Below, piece after piece: positions 16,430 to 24,469 of a stretch of 64,000 nt of DNA. The notes beneath the pieces were generated by a model, which ran no database searches, was not told where the DNA came from, and saw only the letters and a list, made by a program, of their open reading frames with translations. The stretch spans positions 62,001-126,000 of the forward strand of contig JBKBSO010000009.1 in the NCBI GenBank assembly GCA_046291695.1, read 5' to 3'. How positions within the stretch are numbered: the first letter of the stretch is position 1; each line of letters starts with the position of its first letter. Position numbers and translations under genes: made by a program. This DNA comes from PNNG01 sp046291695 (GTDB lineage: Bacteria; Bacteroidota; Bacteroidia; UBA7662).

Positions 16430-17796
16430 ATACAAAATTTCGAAAAAATATTTCCCAGCAAATCGTCGGTGGTGACTTCACCAGTGATTTCTCCCAAAAA
16501 ATGCAGGCTGCGGCGGATATCTTGTGCCACCAACTCACTGCTGATGCCCAGTGCCAAGCCTTCTTGAACCGATTGAAGACTTTGCGCCGCCTTGCCCAAG
16601 GCTTGTTCATGCCGGGCATTAGCCACCAGTTTTTCTTGCTGAAGATTACCAGCATGTACCACATCCAATAAGCGCGATTCCAGTATTTCGCGACCTTCGC
16701 CGTTTTGAGCGGCCATAAAAATCATACTGTCATCAAGCTCACGTAAAGCCTGTAACAGCCCTAATGCTTTCACACCATCTAATTTATTTCCCACCAAAAT
16801 GAGTGGGGTATCGCCCAACTGCAGCGCCTTGAGCTCTGCTTTGAGCACTTCGGGCTGTACCGTTGTCAAATCAAACAAATACACCACCACGGCTGCTTGC
16901 TTCAGCTTTTCACGAGTCCTTTCTACACCTATTTGCTCAATGACGTCACCTGCCTCTCTCAATCCAGCCGTATCGATAAGACGAAACTTTACACCACCAA
17001 GCATAAAAACATCTTCAATTACATCGCGTGTAGTTCCCGCAATGGGCGATACAATGGCTTTTTCTTCGTTTAGTAACAAATTCAATAAAGTCGATTTACC
17101 TGCATTTGGTTTGCCTGCAATTACCGTAGCCACACCATGCTTGATCACATTCCCGCGTAAAAAGCTTTCACGGAGTCGCTGTACCACTTTTTGAATACGA
17201 TTGAGCAGTTGCAACAACTGGCTGCGATCAGCAAATTCAACATCTTCTTCACTAAAATCGAGCTCCAGCTCCAACATCGAGGCAAAATGAATCAATTCAT
17301 TCCGTAATTCCCTGATTTCTTGCGCAAACCCTCCCCGCATCTGATTCATCGCTACCCGATGTGCATGCTCATTATCGGCAGCAATAAGGTCGGCTACGGC
17401 TTCAGCCTGACTCAAATCAAACCTACCGTTTAAAAATGCCCTGAAGGTGAACTCCCCCGCCTCTGCCAGACGCGCACCTAGCTTTAGCGACAATCGCATT
17501 ATTTGATCTAGAATATAGGGCGAACCATGTAGGCTTATCTCTACCACATCTTCCATCGTAAAGCTCTTGGGAGCCCTGAATAAGGTGATCAAAGCCTCAT
17601 CAATGAGCCGGTCTTCCTCATAAATCTTTACTAATTTTACAAGATGCGAGGCTAAACCAGCTACACCGGCTTTGGGGCACATACGCTCGGCAATGGCTAT
17701 GGCATCGGTTCCGGAAATCCTGATAACGCCTAATGCCCCAGTACCCGCAGGAGTAGCCAAGGCTACGATGGTATCTTTGCGATTCAAATGCTGCAT
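16420..17796 (-). CDS. mnmE: tRNA modification GTPase MnmE
   Basis: MnmE works with MnmG to install the carboxymethylaminomethyl group on U34 of certain tRNAs. The order is an N-terminal folate-binding domain (DTIVALATPAGTGALGVIRISG), a helical domain and an inserted G domain with G1 GKPNAGKST, G2 TTRD, G3 DTAGLRE and G4 VGNKLDG, then the C-terminal FCIGK whose cysteine is needed for activity. The 458-residue length is normal. It is convergent with fsa and ends in a terminator that includes its own stop codon. Confidence 0.97.
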   Translation of the reverse strand: MQHLNRKDTIVALATPAGTGALGVIRISGTDAIAIAERMCPKAGVAGLASHLVKLVKIYEEDRLIDEALITLFRAPKSFTMEDVVEISLHGSPYILDQIMRLSLKLGARLAEAGEFTFRAFLNGRFDLSQAEAVADLIAADNEHAHRVAMNQMRGGFAQEIRELRNELIHFASMLELELDFSEEDVEFADRSQLLQLLNRIQKVVQRLRESFLRGNVIKHGVATVIAGKPNAGKSTLLNLLLNEEKAIVSPIAGTTRDVIEDVFMLGGVKFRLIDTAGLREAGDVIEQIGVERTREKLKQAAVVVYLFDLTTVQPEVLKAELKALQLGDTPLILVGNKLDGVKALGLLQALRELDDSMIFMAAQNGEGREILESRLLDVVHAGNLQQEKLVANARHEQALGKAAQSLQSVQEGLALGISSELVAQDIRRSLHFLGEITGEVTTDDLLGNIFSKFCIGK

Positions 17797-17912
17797 AATC
17801 TATAGTAAATACCCTGCATCAAACGAAAACTTTTTAGGGCCTTTCGTACAATTGCTTAATTTTTAAACGCCAATTTCACACAAATGTATTTATTTTGGCA
17901 CGCAATAGTGTC

Positions 17913-18305
17913 ATGAATAAACTTGAAGCCATTCGCTCCTGGGCGGAAGACAAAGAAAGTCCGATTATTTGTTTTGTAAACGGACTTGACCCCGAAGTCA
18001 TTAAAATTGCCAAAGCAATCATAAGCGAACAAATTGCAGATGTATTGCTTTTTGGCGACGAATTAGAAGTGTACGACTTATGCCGTATGTATCGCCTCAA
18101 TGAAACCATGTTGTATGGTGTTGTTAACCCAGCGGATCATCCCGAAATAGAATACTATACCGAGATGTATATGGATGAATTTGGTGAAGAAGACCAGAAA
18201 AAAGCTGTTAAAGCCATCAAAAATCCAGAAGTATTAGCCGAATTGATGTACAGAGATGAAGCTGTGGACCTTGTCATTTCCGATCTAAACAGCTGGCAAG
18301 GCTGA
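17913..18305 (+). CDS. solo protein resembling the N-terminal part of phosphate acetyl/butyryltransferase
   Basis: The 130-residue product (start at 17913, MNKLEAIRSWAED; a GTG/TTG-type start six codons upstream is less likely) looks like the first third of a phosphate acetyl- or butyryltransferase. The text KIAKAIISEQIADVLLFGD mirrors the family's helix-strand EGIAxxxLLG segment, and KAIKNPEVLAELMYRDEAVDLVIS mirrors the DPxxFAxMMVxxGxADGxVxG segment. The catalytic C-terminal two thirds are absent; DNA downstream does not continue the frame. It is either a small non-catalytic binding protein or a remnant. The resemblance is by eye and uncertain. Confidence 0.5.
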   Translation: MNKLEAIRSWAEDKESPIICFVNGLDPEVIKIAKAIISEQIADVLLFGDELEVYDLCRMYRLNETMLYGVVNPADHPEIEYYTEMYMDEFGEEDQKKAVKAIKNPEVLAELMYRDEAVDLVISDLNSWQG

Positions 18306-18372
18306 ATATCGGAAGACAACTAAAATCAGGCATCATCATCACCTCCCGCTTCATTCTTCACGCTTCATTCTG

Positions 18373-18924
18373 CTATCTTGTTCCTTTGTTCTTATCACTA
18401 GGCTTTCCCGCATACACATCTAAAATGTCACGCACCATCGCATTCTGATGTAAGATTTGTAATAGCTTGCCTTTTTCATCAAAGACATAAGCCGAAGGAA
18501 TAAACATCTCACCGAAATAACCATAAAAAGCCGCATCCATATCCAGGCCGAAATAAAAATGCTTTTCGCCCCAAATGTTACACTTTTTGGCATATCGAAT
18601 CGCATCTGCCTCTTCCATGCGGGTCACAAACACAAAGTCAATGTCACGAAGCATAGTGAGGTTCATGCCAATGTCTGCGCCTAAAGCCTGACAATGCTCA
18701 CAATCAGGACTAAAATATACCACTACCGTTTTACCTGATCGTAAATCCGCGCGTGAAACAAATCCAGCCTCTGCTATTTTTGGAAATTTAAATCGCGGCA
18801 AACGCTCCAACCTACCGGCTTCATTAATTGCCTTTTCATTGCCCATGCGACTATAAACCATGTAAACACCTATAAATAAGGCAATCAGCAAAATGCCTGC
18901 TTTTAATATCTTTTCGAGGGTCAT
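18373..18924 (-). CDS. membrane-anchored thioredoxin-like protein
   Basis: Starting at 18924 (MTLEKILKAGILLIALFIGVY), the 183-residue protein has one N-terminal membrane anchor (about residues 6-25) and then a thioredoxin fold facing the periplasm. The redox motif is CEHC in SPDCEHCQALG, and the cis-proline region is FIPSAYVFDEKG. The layout matches TlpA/ResA-like or peroxiredoxin-like proteins, which reduce or deliver electrons to exported proteins. Its partner is unknown; neighbouring genes give no hint. Confidence 0.8.
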   Translation of the reverse strand: MTLEKILKAGILLIALFIGVYMVYSRMGNEKAINEAGRLERLPRFKFPKIAEAGFVSRADLRSGKTVVVYFSPDCEHCQALGADIGMNLTMLRDIDFVFVTRMEEADAIRYAKKCNIWGEKHFYFGLDMDAAFYGYFGEMFIPSAYVFDEKGKLLQILHQNAMVRDILDVYAGKPSDKNKGTR

Positions 18925-19125
18925 GGTACAAAAATAAGATTCCAAGCCCATATTTCGCTGCGTCATGCCATTTGACCCAATTGTTTAAGCGACTTGTACC
19001 TCAAATACGCTTTTGCTCGCGACACTTCTTGAGCAGCAAAACTTTTAAAATGTTATAAATCCTAAAATTATTTGCCCGAAAGTCGTCATGACGAACCCTT
19101 CTGCTAAATTCATGTTTAAAACAAT

Positions 19126-19947
19126 ATGAAGATCATAATTACCGGAACCACTTCAGGCATTGGCGAGGCCACAGCCCATGCACTGGCTAGTCAAGGACAT
19201 CAGCTTTGGTTGCTAAACCGAAACGCGGCAAAGAGCGCCCTGCAATTACAAGAACTTCAAGCCAAATTCCCGGCATCTGAAGTGCATGCCATACAATGCG
19301 ATTTAAGCATAATGGCCTCCGTTAATCATGCCCTTACCTTGCTACGTAAAATCGGGCCTATCGATCTGCTCATCAACAATGCTGGCGGGATGACCCCAAG
19401 CAAACAAATAAGTGAAGACGGCATTGAAATGCAGTTCCACATGAATCATTTAGGTCATTTTCAATTGACTATGGGCCTATTGCCACAACTCTTAGAAGCC
19501 AAAGCCAAAATTATTAACATTAGCTCCGAAGCCCATAGAGCGGCAAAATTAAATTTAAACAACCTTCAACTCGAAAAGGGCTGGAGCTCATTTGGCGCTT
19601 ATGCCAACGCCAAGCTTTGCAACATTTTATTTACCCGTGCTTTGCATCAGCGGTACCACAAATCGGGCTTAAAAGCGTACGCCCTGCACCCAGGTGTAGT
19701 AAATACCGGGTTTGGCAATGGACTGGGGGTCTTTAAATGGGTATGGAGCTTGATGAGCCCATTCCTAATTAGCCCCGAAAAAGGAGCAGCCACCACACTT
19801 TTTCTTGCTGAAGTCCATAAATCACTGCCTTCAGGCAATTATTTCAAAAATTGCAAGCAAAACGAAGCATCTCGCTTAAGCTACAGCCAAGAGCTGATTG
19901 ATGGGTTGTGGTTGGTTAGCGAAAAACTTCTGGAACAAAGGGCCTAA
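19126..19947 (+). CDS. SDR-family NAD(P)-dependent oxidoreductase
   Basis: A classical short-chain dehydrogenase of 273 residues, cytosolic. The cofactor motif is TGTTSGIGEATAHAL (residues 6-20), NNAGG is present, the catalytic serine lies in INISSEAHR, and the catalytic pair is in YANAKLCNILF. The C-terminal part resembles the retinol-dehydrogenase/WWOX-like group (YALHPGVVNTGFG). The natural substrate is unknown. Its stop overlaps the stop region of the convergent TonB receptor gene by four bases. Confidence 0.88.
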   Translation: MKIIITGTTSGIGEATAHALASQGHQLWLLNRNAAKSALQLQELQAKFPASEVHAIQCDLSIMASVNHALTLLRKIGPIDLLINNAGGMTPSKQISEDGIEMQFHMNHLGHFQLTMGLLPQLLEAKAKIINISSEAHRAAKLNLNNLQLEKGWSSFGAYANAKLCNILFTRALHQRYHKSGLKAYALHPGVVNTGFGNGLGVFKWVWSLMSPFLISPEKGAATTLFLAEVHKSLPSGNYFKNCKQNEASRLSYSQELIDGLWLVSEKLLEQRA

Positions 19948-21758
19948 ATGCGAAACCTTAGCCCGATGCGCAACCATCGACCAGGCATAGGAACAGTACC
20001 AATTTCGCGATAAGGAGTATTAAAAAAATTAGTAGCCTGCAGGTAAATGCTTCCTTTTTTATGCAAATCATGCTCAGCTTGCAGATCGGCTATAGCAAAG
20101 GTCTCGGCGCGATTTACGCGCTCAAAAGCCCGAAGACCCAACGTTAACCGGTTTTTATCACCGAAAGCCATCACCACATTAGATTGGAACTGGTGTCGTA
20201 AATTTTCAAGTACATAACGCGATTCAAATCCCGGCATCACACTGAATCCCGATTCAATATAGGTGTATCCAAGCCTTATTTGTCTGAACACACCTTTTTG
20301 CGAACGCCACTGCCATTCGGTTTCTATACCTTTACTTACTACTTCAATAAAGTTGTTGGCCTGCCAAGGGCTAACCATATCAGCTCGCACCCATTCAATT
20401 AAGCGGTTGGCATCACGCACAAAAAAGGCTGAACTCCACATCCATGATTTATAAAAATAGCGACTTCCCAGCTCATAAGTCCAGGCCTGTTCGGGTAATA
20501 ATTCAGGGTTGCCCAAGTTAGCAGGGCCCACATAATACAAATCCGTATAAGTGGGCAAACGAAAACTTTGTCCGGCATTGGCATAAAAATTCAACCCCTT
20601 AACCGGAAAAAAAGCCAAATCGATGCCCGGATACGCCCTCCAGCCCAGTTCGCTGATGGCATTGAGGTAAATACCCGGCGTCAATTGCCACTTTTTACCA
20701 GAAAATCGATGATCTGCAAACAAGCCGAACCATGACCGCTGATGATTTCCCAAATTACTGCTGATGATTTGCTCCTGACGCAATTCTGCCCCCCATCCGC
20801 TTATTCCGTAAGTATGTGTTTTGCTCGCCTGCCATTCCATGCCGCTGCTGTTGCTGATGTGATGATTATGAAAAAAATCGGGCTGATGTCGAAGGAAAAA
20901 ATAATCGTCTTCATGCCTGCGGTGATACACCCGCACATCTGACTTAAAACTATCTACAGCATATTGCCAACTGATGGCCGTAACCAGGGTGTTGGTTTCT
21001 TCATACTGATCACTAAAATTTTCATTGGCATAAAAGCCATTGGCACCAAATGCACGTTGGTTATAACCAGCCATCAGTTGCAGTTTATGTGCTCCCCAAT
21101 GTAATCCGCCCTGGTAAAAAAGATTCCCCATGCTAAAATCTGTATTAAAACGGTAACCCTCCGATCCGCTGAGTCCACCTGATAGTGTTTGTTTCCATTT
21201 GCCCACCGGCATATGCACTGCCAAATGGGTATGGTAAAGGCCATGTTGCCCTCCGCTGAGATTGGCACTCAATCCTTTTTTGTCTGGAGATTTGGTGATA
21301 ATATTGATGGCTCCTGCAAAAGCATTAGGTCCGTAAATTCGAGTTCCTGGTCCTTTCAGAACTTCAATCCGTTCAATGAGTTCGGGCTGCACCACCAGAT
21401 TCATTACATGATGTCCGGTTTGTGGATCACTCATTCGCACACCATTGATAAGTATAAGGGTTTGGTCAAAAGCCCCCCCCCGAATGCCAACATCCGCTTG
21501 CACCCCCTGCGGACCTCGCTGCCGAATATCTACACCAGGCACGTAAGTTAATACTTCGGCCACATTTTGTACCGGAAGTTGAGCGATTTCCTGTGCACTT
21601 ATCATACTTATACTTCGTGCAGATTGCGAAAAGGAAGTTTCGATACGCTCTGCAGCAATTTCAACATGTTGTAGCTGCTGAATACTATCAATTTTCTGCT
21701 GGGCTGAAAGCTCAGTACAAAAACACAAAAAAGCCGTAAGGGCAAGTGGGTATTTCAT
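19944..21758 (-). CDS. TonB-dependent outer-membrane receptor (BtuB-like)
   Basis: A 604-residue ligand-gated outer-membrane channel powered by TonB. A signal peptide (MKYPLALTAFLCFCTELSAQ) precedes a plug domain with ISMISAQEIAQLP, DVGIRGGAFDQTLILINGVR and ERIEVLKGPGTRIYGPNAFAGAINI, and the rest is beta-barrel ending in an Ile/Phe-type C-terminal strand (RIGLRFRI). The compact size and plug text resemble BtuB/vitamin-B12- or siderophore-type receptors rather than SusC. The ligand is not known. No B12 riboswitch was found in its leader; instead a terminator-bearing small RNA lies upstream on the same strand. Confidence 0.9.
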   Translation of the reverse strand: MKYPLALTAFLCFCTELSAQQKIDSIQQLQHVEIAAERIETSFSQSARSISMISAQEIAQLPVQNVAEVLTYVPGVDIRQRGPQGVQADVGIRGGAFDQTLILINGVRMSDPQTGHHVMNLVVQPELIERIEVLKGPGTRIYGPNAFAGAINIITKSPDKKGLSANLSGGQHGLYHTHLAVHMPVGKWKQTLSGGLSGSEGYRFNTDFSMGNLFYQGGLHWGAHKLQLMAGYNQRAFGANGFYANENFSDQYEETNTLVTAISWQYAVDSFKSDVRVYHRRHEDDYFFLRHQPDFFHNHHISNSSGMEWQASKTHTYGISGWGAELRQEQIISSNLGNHQRSWFGLFADHRFSGKKWQLTPGIYLNAISELGWRAYPGIDLAFFPVKGLNFYANAGQSFRLPTYTDLYYVGPANLGNPELLPEQAWTYELGSRYFYKSWMWSSAFFVRDANRLIEWVRADMVSPWQANNFIEVVSKGIETEWQWRSQKGVFRQIRLGYTYIESGFSVMPGFESRYVLENLRHQFQSNVVMAFGDKNRLTLGLRAFERVNRAETFAIADLQAEHDLHKKGSIYLQATNFFNTPYREIGTVPMPGRWLRIGLRFRI

Positions 21759-21829
21759 ATGAGCGGCAAAGATAAGTACTCAGTATTTTGGGGCAAGCCC
21801 GAACTTCAAATGTCGCCTCATGTATATAC

Positions 21830-21911
21830 GTAAAAAGCCCCACCAAGGCAGGGCTTTCAACTAAACCTATTTCTGAAGACTACCTGACCTCCCGGGTGTA
21901 GTACTAAACAA
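21830..21911 (-). ncRNA. candidate small RNA of about 80 nt, adjacent to ssrA
   Basis: The minus strand has a complete transcription unit without any ORF. A consensus promoter lies at 21946-21917. The predicted RNA starts near 21911 and can form a 5-bp stem ACTAC/GTAGT enclosing CACCCGGGAGGTCA. It ends with a perfect 7-bp terminator hairpin AAAGCCC (21857-21851) / GGGCTTT (21840-21834) followed by T residues. The unit lies 71 bases upstream of the TonB receptor and 150 bases from the divergent tmRNA. It is either a free-standing small RNA or an attenuated leader of the receptor gene. I do not recognise its family. Confidence 0.6.
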
Positions 21912-21916
21912 TGACA

Positions 21917-21946
21917 CAAATTTAAAGCCAAAATCAACAGCCAAAA
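21917..21946 (-). promoter_or_regulatory. consensus promoter of the candidate small RNA
   Basis: On the minus strand, TTTTGG (21946-21941) is followed after a 17-base spacer (counted from its TTG) by TAAATTTG (21924-21917), a perfect TAnnTTTG box. No ORF starts close downstream; the TonB receptor start is about 150 bases away, beyond a terminator. Confidence 0.65.
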
Positions 21947-22034
21947 TTAAAGCCAGGTTATAAGCCAATTAAAATCTCCTTAAAACCGCAAAGGAATCCC
22001 AAAGGCCTATGAACTTTTACGCTTCCAATTTCCT

Positions 22035-22042
22035 TATCTTTG
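22035..22042 (+). promoter_or_regulatory. -7 box of the tmRNA promoter
   Basis: TATCTTTG is a perfect TAnnTTTG box, 17 bases before the mature 5' end of tmRNA. A clear -33 TTG is not seen, but a TTTT run (about 22015) sits at the right distance. Confidence 0.7.
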
Positions 22043-22058
22043 TGTTTCTATCATTATC

Positions 22059-22425
22059 GGGGCTGACCGGAATCGACAGCTTGCAATGATACTATGGTAA
22101 GCATGCCGAGCCTTGTGTGGGAGCTCGTTAATCTGAACACCCGAGCCATAACTGGCGAAAACAATTACGCACTCGCAGCCTAATCCAAGGGATTACGCTT
22201 GAGTTGTCTCCGTAACGATGGGTTTCTTAGTTGTTACTTATGGAGGCATCAAATCATAAGAAAATAGCTGGAGGTGCGTCGCGAGCCAAAGGTGAAATTT
22301 CAGCGAATACGGTTAAGTTCGGCAAGCCGCCGGCCTGGTTTAACCCGACAATCAACGGCAGGCTAAGCATGTAGAAAGCTATGGATCAGCTTGTCTGGAC
22401 CAGGGTTCGACTCCCTGCAGCTCCA
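22059..22425 (+). ncRNA. ssrA: transfer-messenger RNA (tmRNA)
   Basis: tmRNA rescues stalled ribosomes and tags incomplete proteins for proteolysis. The acceptor arm is formed by GGGGCTG (22059-22065) and CAGCTCC (22418-22424), and the T-arm is GGTTCGACTCC. The tag frame GGCGAAAACAATTACGCACTC and so on reads GENNYALAA followed by TAA, ending in the LAA degron seen in other bacteria. The discriminator base A is at 22425 and CCA is not encoded (the DNA reads CAA), so CCA must be added after transcription. The mature length is about 367 plus CCA. Confidence 0.97.
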
Positions 22426-22430
22426 CAAAA

Positions 22431-22455
22431 AAACCTCCTTCAAGGGAGGTTTTTT
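22431..22455 (+). terminator. intrinsic terminator of tmRNA
   Basis: AAACCTCC (22431-22438) pairs with GGAGGTTT (22445-22452), with a short TTCAAG loop and a run of six T residues at 22450-22455. It starts 5 bases after the tmRNA discriminator base. Confidence 0.88.
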
Positions 22456-22458
22456 CAT

Positions 22459-22896
22459 TTAAATCAAAAATTTATCAGATCGGCCTTTTTTGATACGCTG
22501 ATGAATTTGTTTTGCGCTAAGTTTTTCGTTTAATGCAGCATCTAAAAGTGGCAAAAGTTCATCATCGGCTGCTAAGCGTAAGGCTGCGATTTGCTGAATA
22601 TTCAATTGCTTTTCGAGCGGACGAAAGCTTTTTCCAGAAAGTTCAAGGTAACGCAAGCGCATTTCTAGCATCATAATTCGACGCTGATTTTGAAAAGGTA
22701 ATCGGCGACTTTGTAAGCCAATGAGTAAAATAAGTACGCTCAACAAAGCAAAATAAAGCACTTCGATGCCCGCACCTTCGTAGCTATAGGCGGCTAACAT
22801 GTACACACAAACGCCAAAAAATAACAGCGCTAGTGGAAATACCAACAAATGATACAAAGGTTGAAAGCGAAAATAACGACGATAAAAGGGCTTCAT
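22459..22896 (-). CDS. DUF6526-like membrane protein
   Basis: A 145-residue protein with two N-terminal membrane spans (LLVFPLALLFFGVCVYMLA and VLYFALLSVLILLIGLQ) and a C-terminal cytosolic helical part with LRYLELSGKSF and LAADDELLPLLDAAL. This layout and text fit the DUF6526 family of Bacteroidota, whose function is unknown. It converges on the tmRNA terminator, only 3 bases from its stop, so that terminator may also serve this gene. Confidence 0.75.
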   Translation of the reverse strand: MKPFYRRYFRFQPLYHLLVFPLALLFFGVCVYMLAAYSYEGAGIEVLYFALLSVLILLIGLQSRRLPFQNQRRIMMLEMRLRYLELSGKSFRPLEKQLNIQQIAALRLAADDELLPLLDAALNEKLSAKQIHQRIKKGRSDKFLI

Positions 22897-22966
22897 ATTT
22901 TTGAATTTGAGTACAAACTTATCTATTTATTTCTGCTAATTAGCCTATCCGAAGCCAGATAAAAAA

Positions 22967-22991
22967 AGGTCTGTACCCATGTACAGACCTT
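22967..22991 (-). terminator. intrinsic terminator of hsp20
   Basis: AAGGTCTGTAC at 22967-22977 and GTACAGACCTT at 22981-22991 form a perfect 11-bp stem with a tiny loop; on the minus strand a run of T residues follows. It ends 21 bases after the hsp20 stop. Confidence 0.88.
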
Positions 22992-23012
22992 GTTTAACAT
23001 TTTGATGATCGA

Positions 23013-23459
23013 TTAGAAAATATCAATCAAGCGTGGATGCTTGGCCTGAGCCTCTTCACGTTTGGGCAAGCTGATTTGCAATACACCATCCTGATAGCTC
23101 GCGCTGATTTTTGATTCATCAATTTGCTCAGGCAAACTGAAACTCCGCTCAAAACGCTCAAAACCGAACTCACGGCGGGTGTACTTCCCTTGCTGGTCTT
23201 TTTCCTCGTGCTGCTGCTTTCGTTCACTGCTAATGCTTAAGGTTTGTTCATGCACTTCAACCTTAAAATCTTCACGCTTCCGACCAGGTGCAGCCAATGC
23301 AATTTCATAGCTGTTGTCGGTCTCACGAATGTTTACGGCCGGCATGCTCATAGGTTCGTTGCCAAACATTTGCTCGGCTAAATGAAAGGGATCACCATTA
23401 AAGAAGCGATCAACAAAGCTTGGAAAGCTGTTACGATTCTGAAATTTTACAAGTGTCAT
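23013..23459 (-). CDS. Hsp20 / alpha-crystallin small heat shock protein
   Basis: A 148-residue ATP-independent chaperone that holds unfolding proteins. The alpha-crystallin domain spans roughly residues 38-140: MPAVNIRETDNSYEIALAAPG, FKVEVHEQTLSISSERK and the C-terminal strand pair VLQISLPKR. The I-x-I/V-like tail is LIDIF. The gene has an unusually strong Shine-Dalgarno sequence for this phylum and its own terminator, so it is monocistronic. Confidence 0.93.
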   Translation of the reverse strand: MTLVKFQNRNSFPSFVDRFFNGDPFHLAEQMFGNEPMSMPAVNIRETDNSYEIALAAPGRKREDFKVEVHEQTLSISSERKQQHEEKDQQGKYTRREFGFERFERSFSLPEQIDESKISASYQDGVLQISLPKREEAQAKHPRLIDIF

Positions 23460-23467
23460 ATTTTGTT

Positions 23468-23474
23468 CCTCCTT
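23468..23474 (-). promoter_or_regulatory. canonical Shine-Dalgarno of hsp20
   Basis: On the minus strand AAGGAGG lies 8 bases before the start ATG at 23459. Most genes in this window lack any such motif, as is usual in Bacteroidota, so this site is unusually strong. Confidence 0.75.
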
Positions 23475-23668
23475 AATTTTTTAAGTTCAACCTCACCACT
23501 ACAACTCCTGTTCCAACTCCTTTTTTACCCTTTCCGTAAGCCAGTTTATCAGAAAACCACACAAAAAAGCGACATTTTGTCTTAAAATTAGCGTTTTTAA
23601 TGCCATAATGGCCGAATCTTATCCGGTAATTACCGACTAAGGCCAGTTCATGCTCCTAAATTTGACAC

Positions 23669-24466
23669 ATGATGTACCGTTTACTCATTGGCATACTACT
23701 GCTGTGCGAGTTAGCGAATGCACAATTCCCTCAGGCGGCAGCTTCTTTTCAGGCCTTGGGCACTGACGTGCCTTTTGGCAGCAGTTTTTCGGGGCGAAAC
23801 TTTCCGCAAATCGGCCCCGAAGATGCACAATTCAGTTTAGGAGTGAGCATGCTGTACTACCCTGAACTTCCCGCCTTCGGGAGGAGATTTTTGGCTGCTA
23901 ACTATCTACAAGGAATGTTTCACTTGACCGGGCATCTCGAAAGTAGCGGTGATGAATTGTATAGCCACCAAACAATGCGTATACATACCGGCATGCGCAT
24001 CAATAGCTGGCGTATGGGGGTTGGCGTATGGCGGCGGCAAATAAAATTGGAGCAATACGGCAGTCATCAATGGTTAACCGTAGCAGGCGTTTCAACTCAG
24101 ATTCAACAAAAATGGAGTTTACACTGCAGCCTACAGGCCTTTGCCTTCCGGCAAAAATCAAATGTATTGGCCGATCCTCCGATGCTTCAATCGCACCTCA
24201 TGCTGGTACATCATCACCATAAAACCCACATAATCTTCAACTTCAGCTACTACAGCATGTTGGGAAATGATGTAGGACTAGGTATAGGTTACCAGTTTCA
24301 TAAAGACTTTGAATTTGATTGGGCAGGGTCTCTTGTTTTAAAACGCATGAGTTTCGGTTTAAGATACCGTTATCAAGATTTTAACCTGCGTATATCGGTC
24401 ATGCAGCAGCAGCTACCCGGTTTGTGGTGGCAATCGGCAGCGGATTGGCATTTTAGACAGCTCTAG
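23669..24466 (+). CDS. predicted outer-membrane beta-barrel protein
   Basis: A 265-residue exported protein: signal peptide MMYRLLIGILLLCELANAQ, then alternating aromatic-rich strands (FSLGVSMLYYPELPAFG, MRINSWRMGVGVWRRQ, LGIGYQFHKDFEFDW) typical of an outer-membrane barrel. The last strand ends DWHFRQL. No named family is recognised; the layout is reminiscent of PorV/PorP-type or competence-associated barrels. It is 3 bases upstream of the helix-hairpin-helix barrel gene, so the two are an operon and probably partners. Confidence 0.7.
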   Translation: MMYRLLIGILLLCELANAQFPQAAASFQALGTDVPFGSSFSGRNFPQIGPEDAQFSLGVSMLYYPELPAFGRRFLAANYLQGMFHLTGHLESSGDELYSHQTMRIHTGMRINSWRMGVGVWRRQIKLEQYGSHQWLTVAGVSTQIQQKWSLHCSLQAFAFRQKSNVLADPPMLQSHLMLVHHHHKTHIIFNFSYYSMLGNDVGLGIGYQFHKDFEFDWAGSLVLKRMSFGLRYRYQDFNLRISVMQQQLPGLWWQSAADWHFRQL

Positions 24467-24469
24467 ACG

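Noticed and set aside
21759..22000. Cobalamin riboswitch in the leader of the BtuB-like receptor
   Set aside because: I could not find the B12-box or the other conserved aptamer segments; the leader instead holds a short hairpin unit with its own promoter and terminator.
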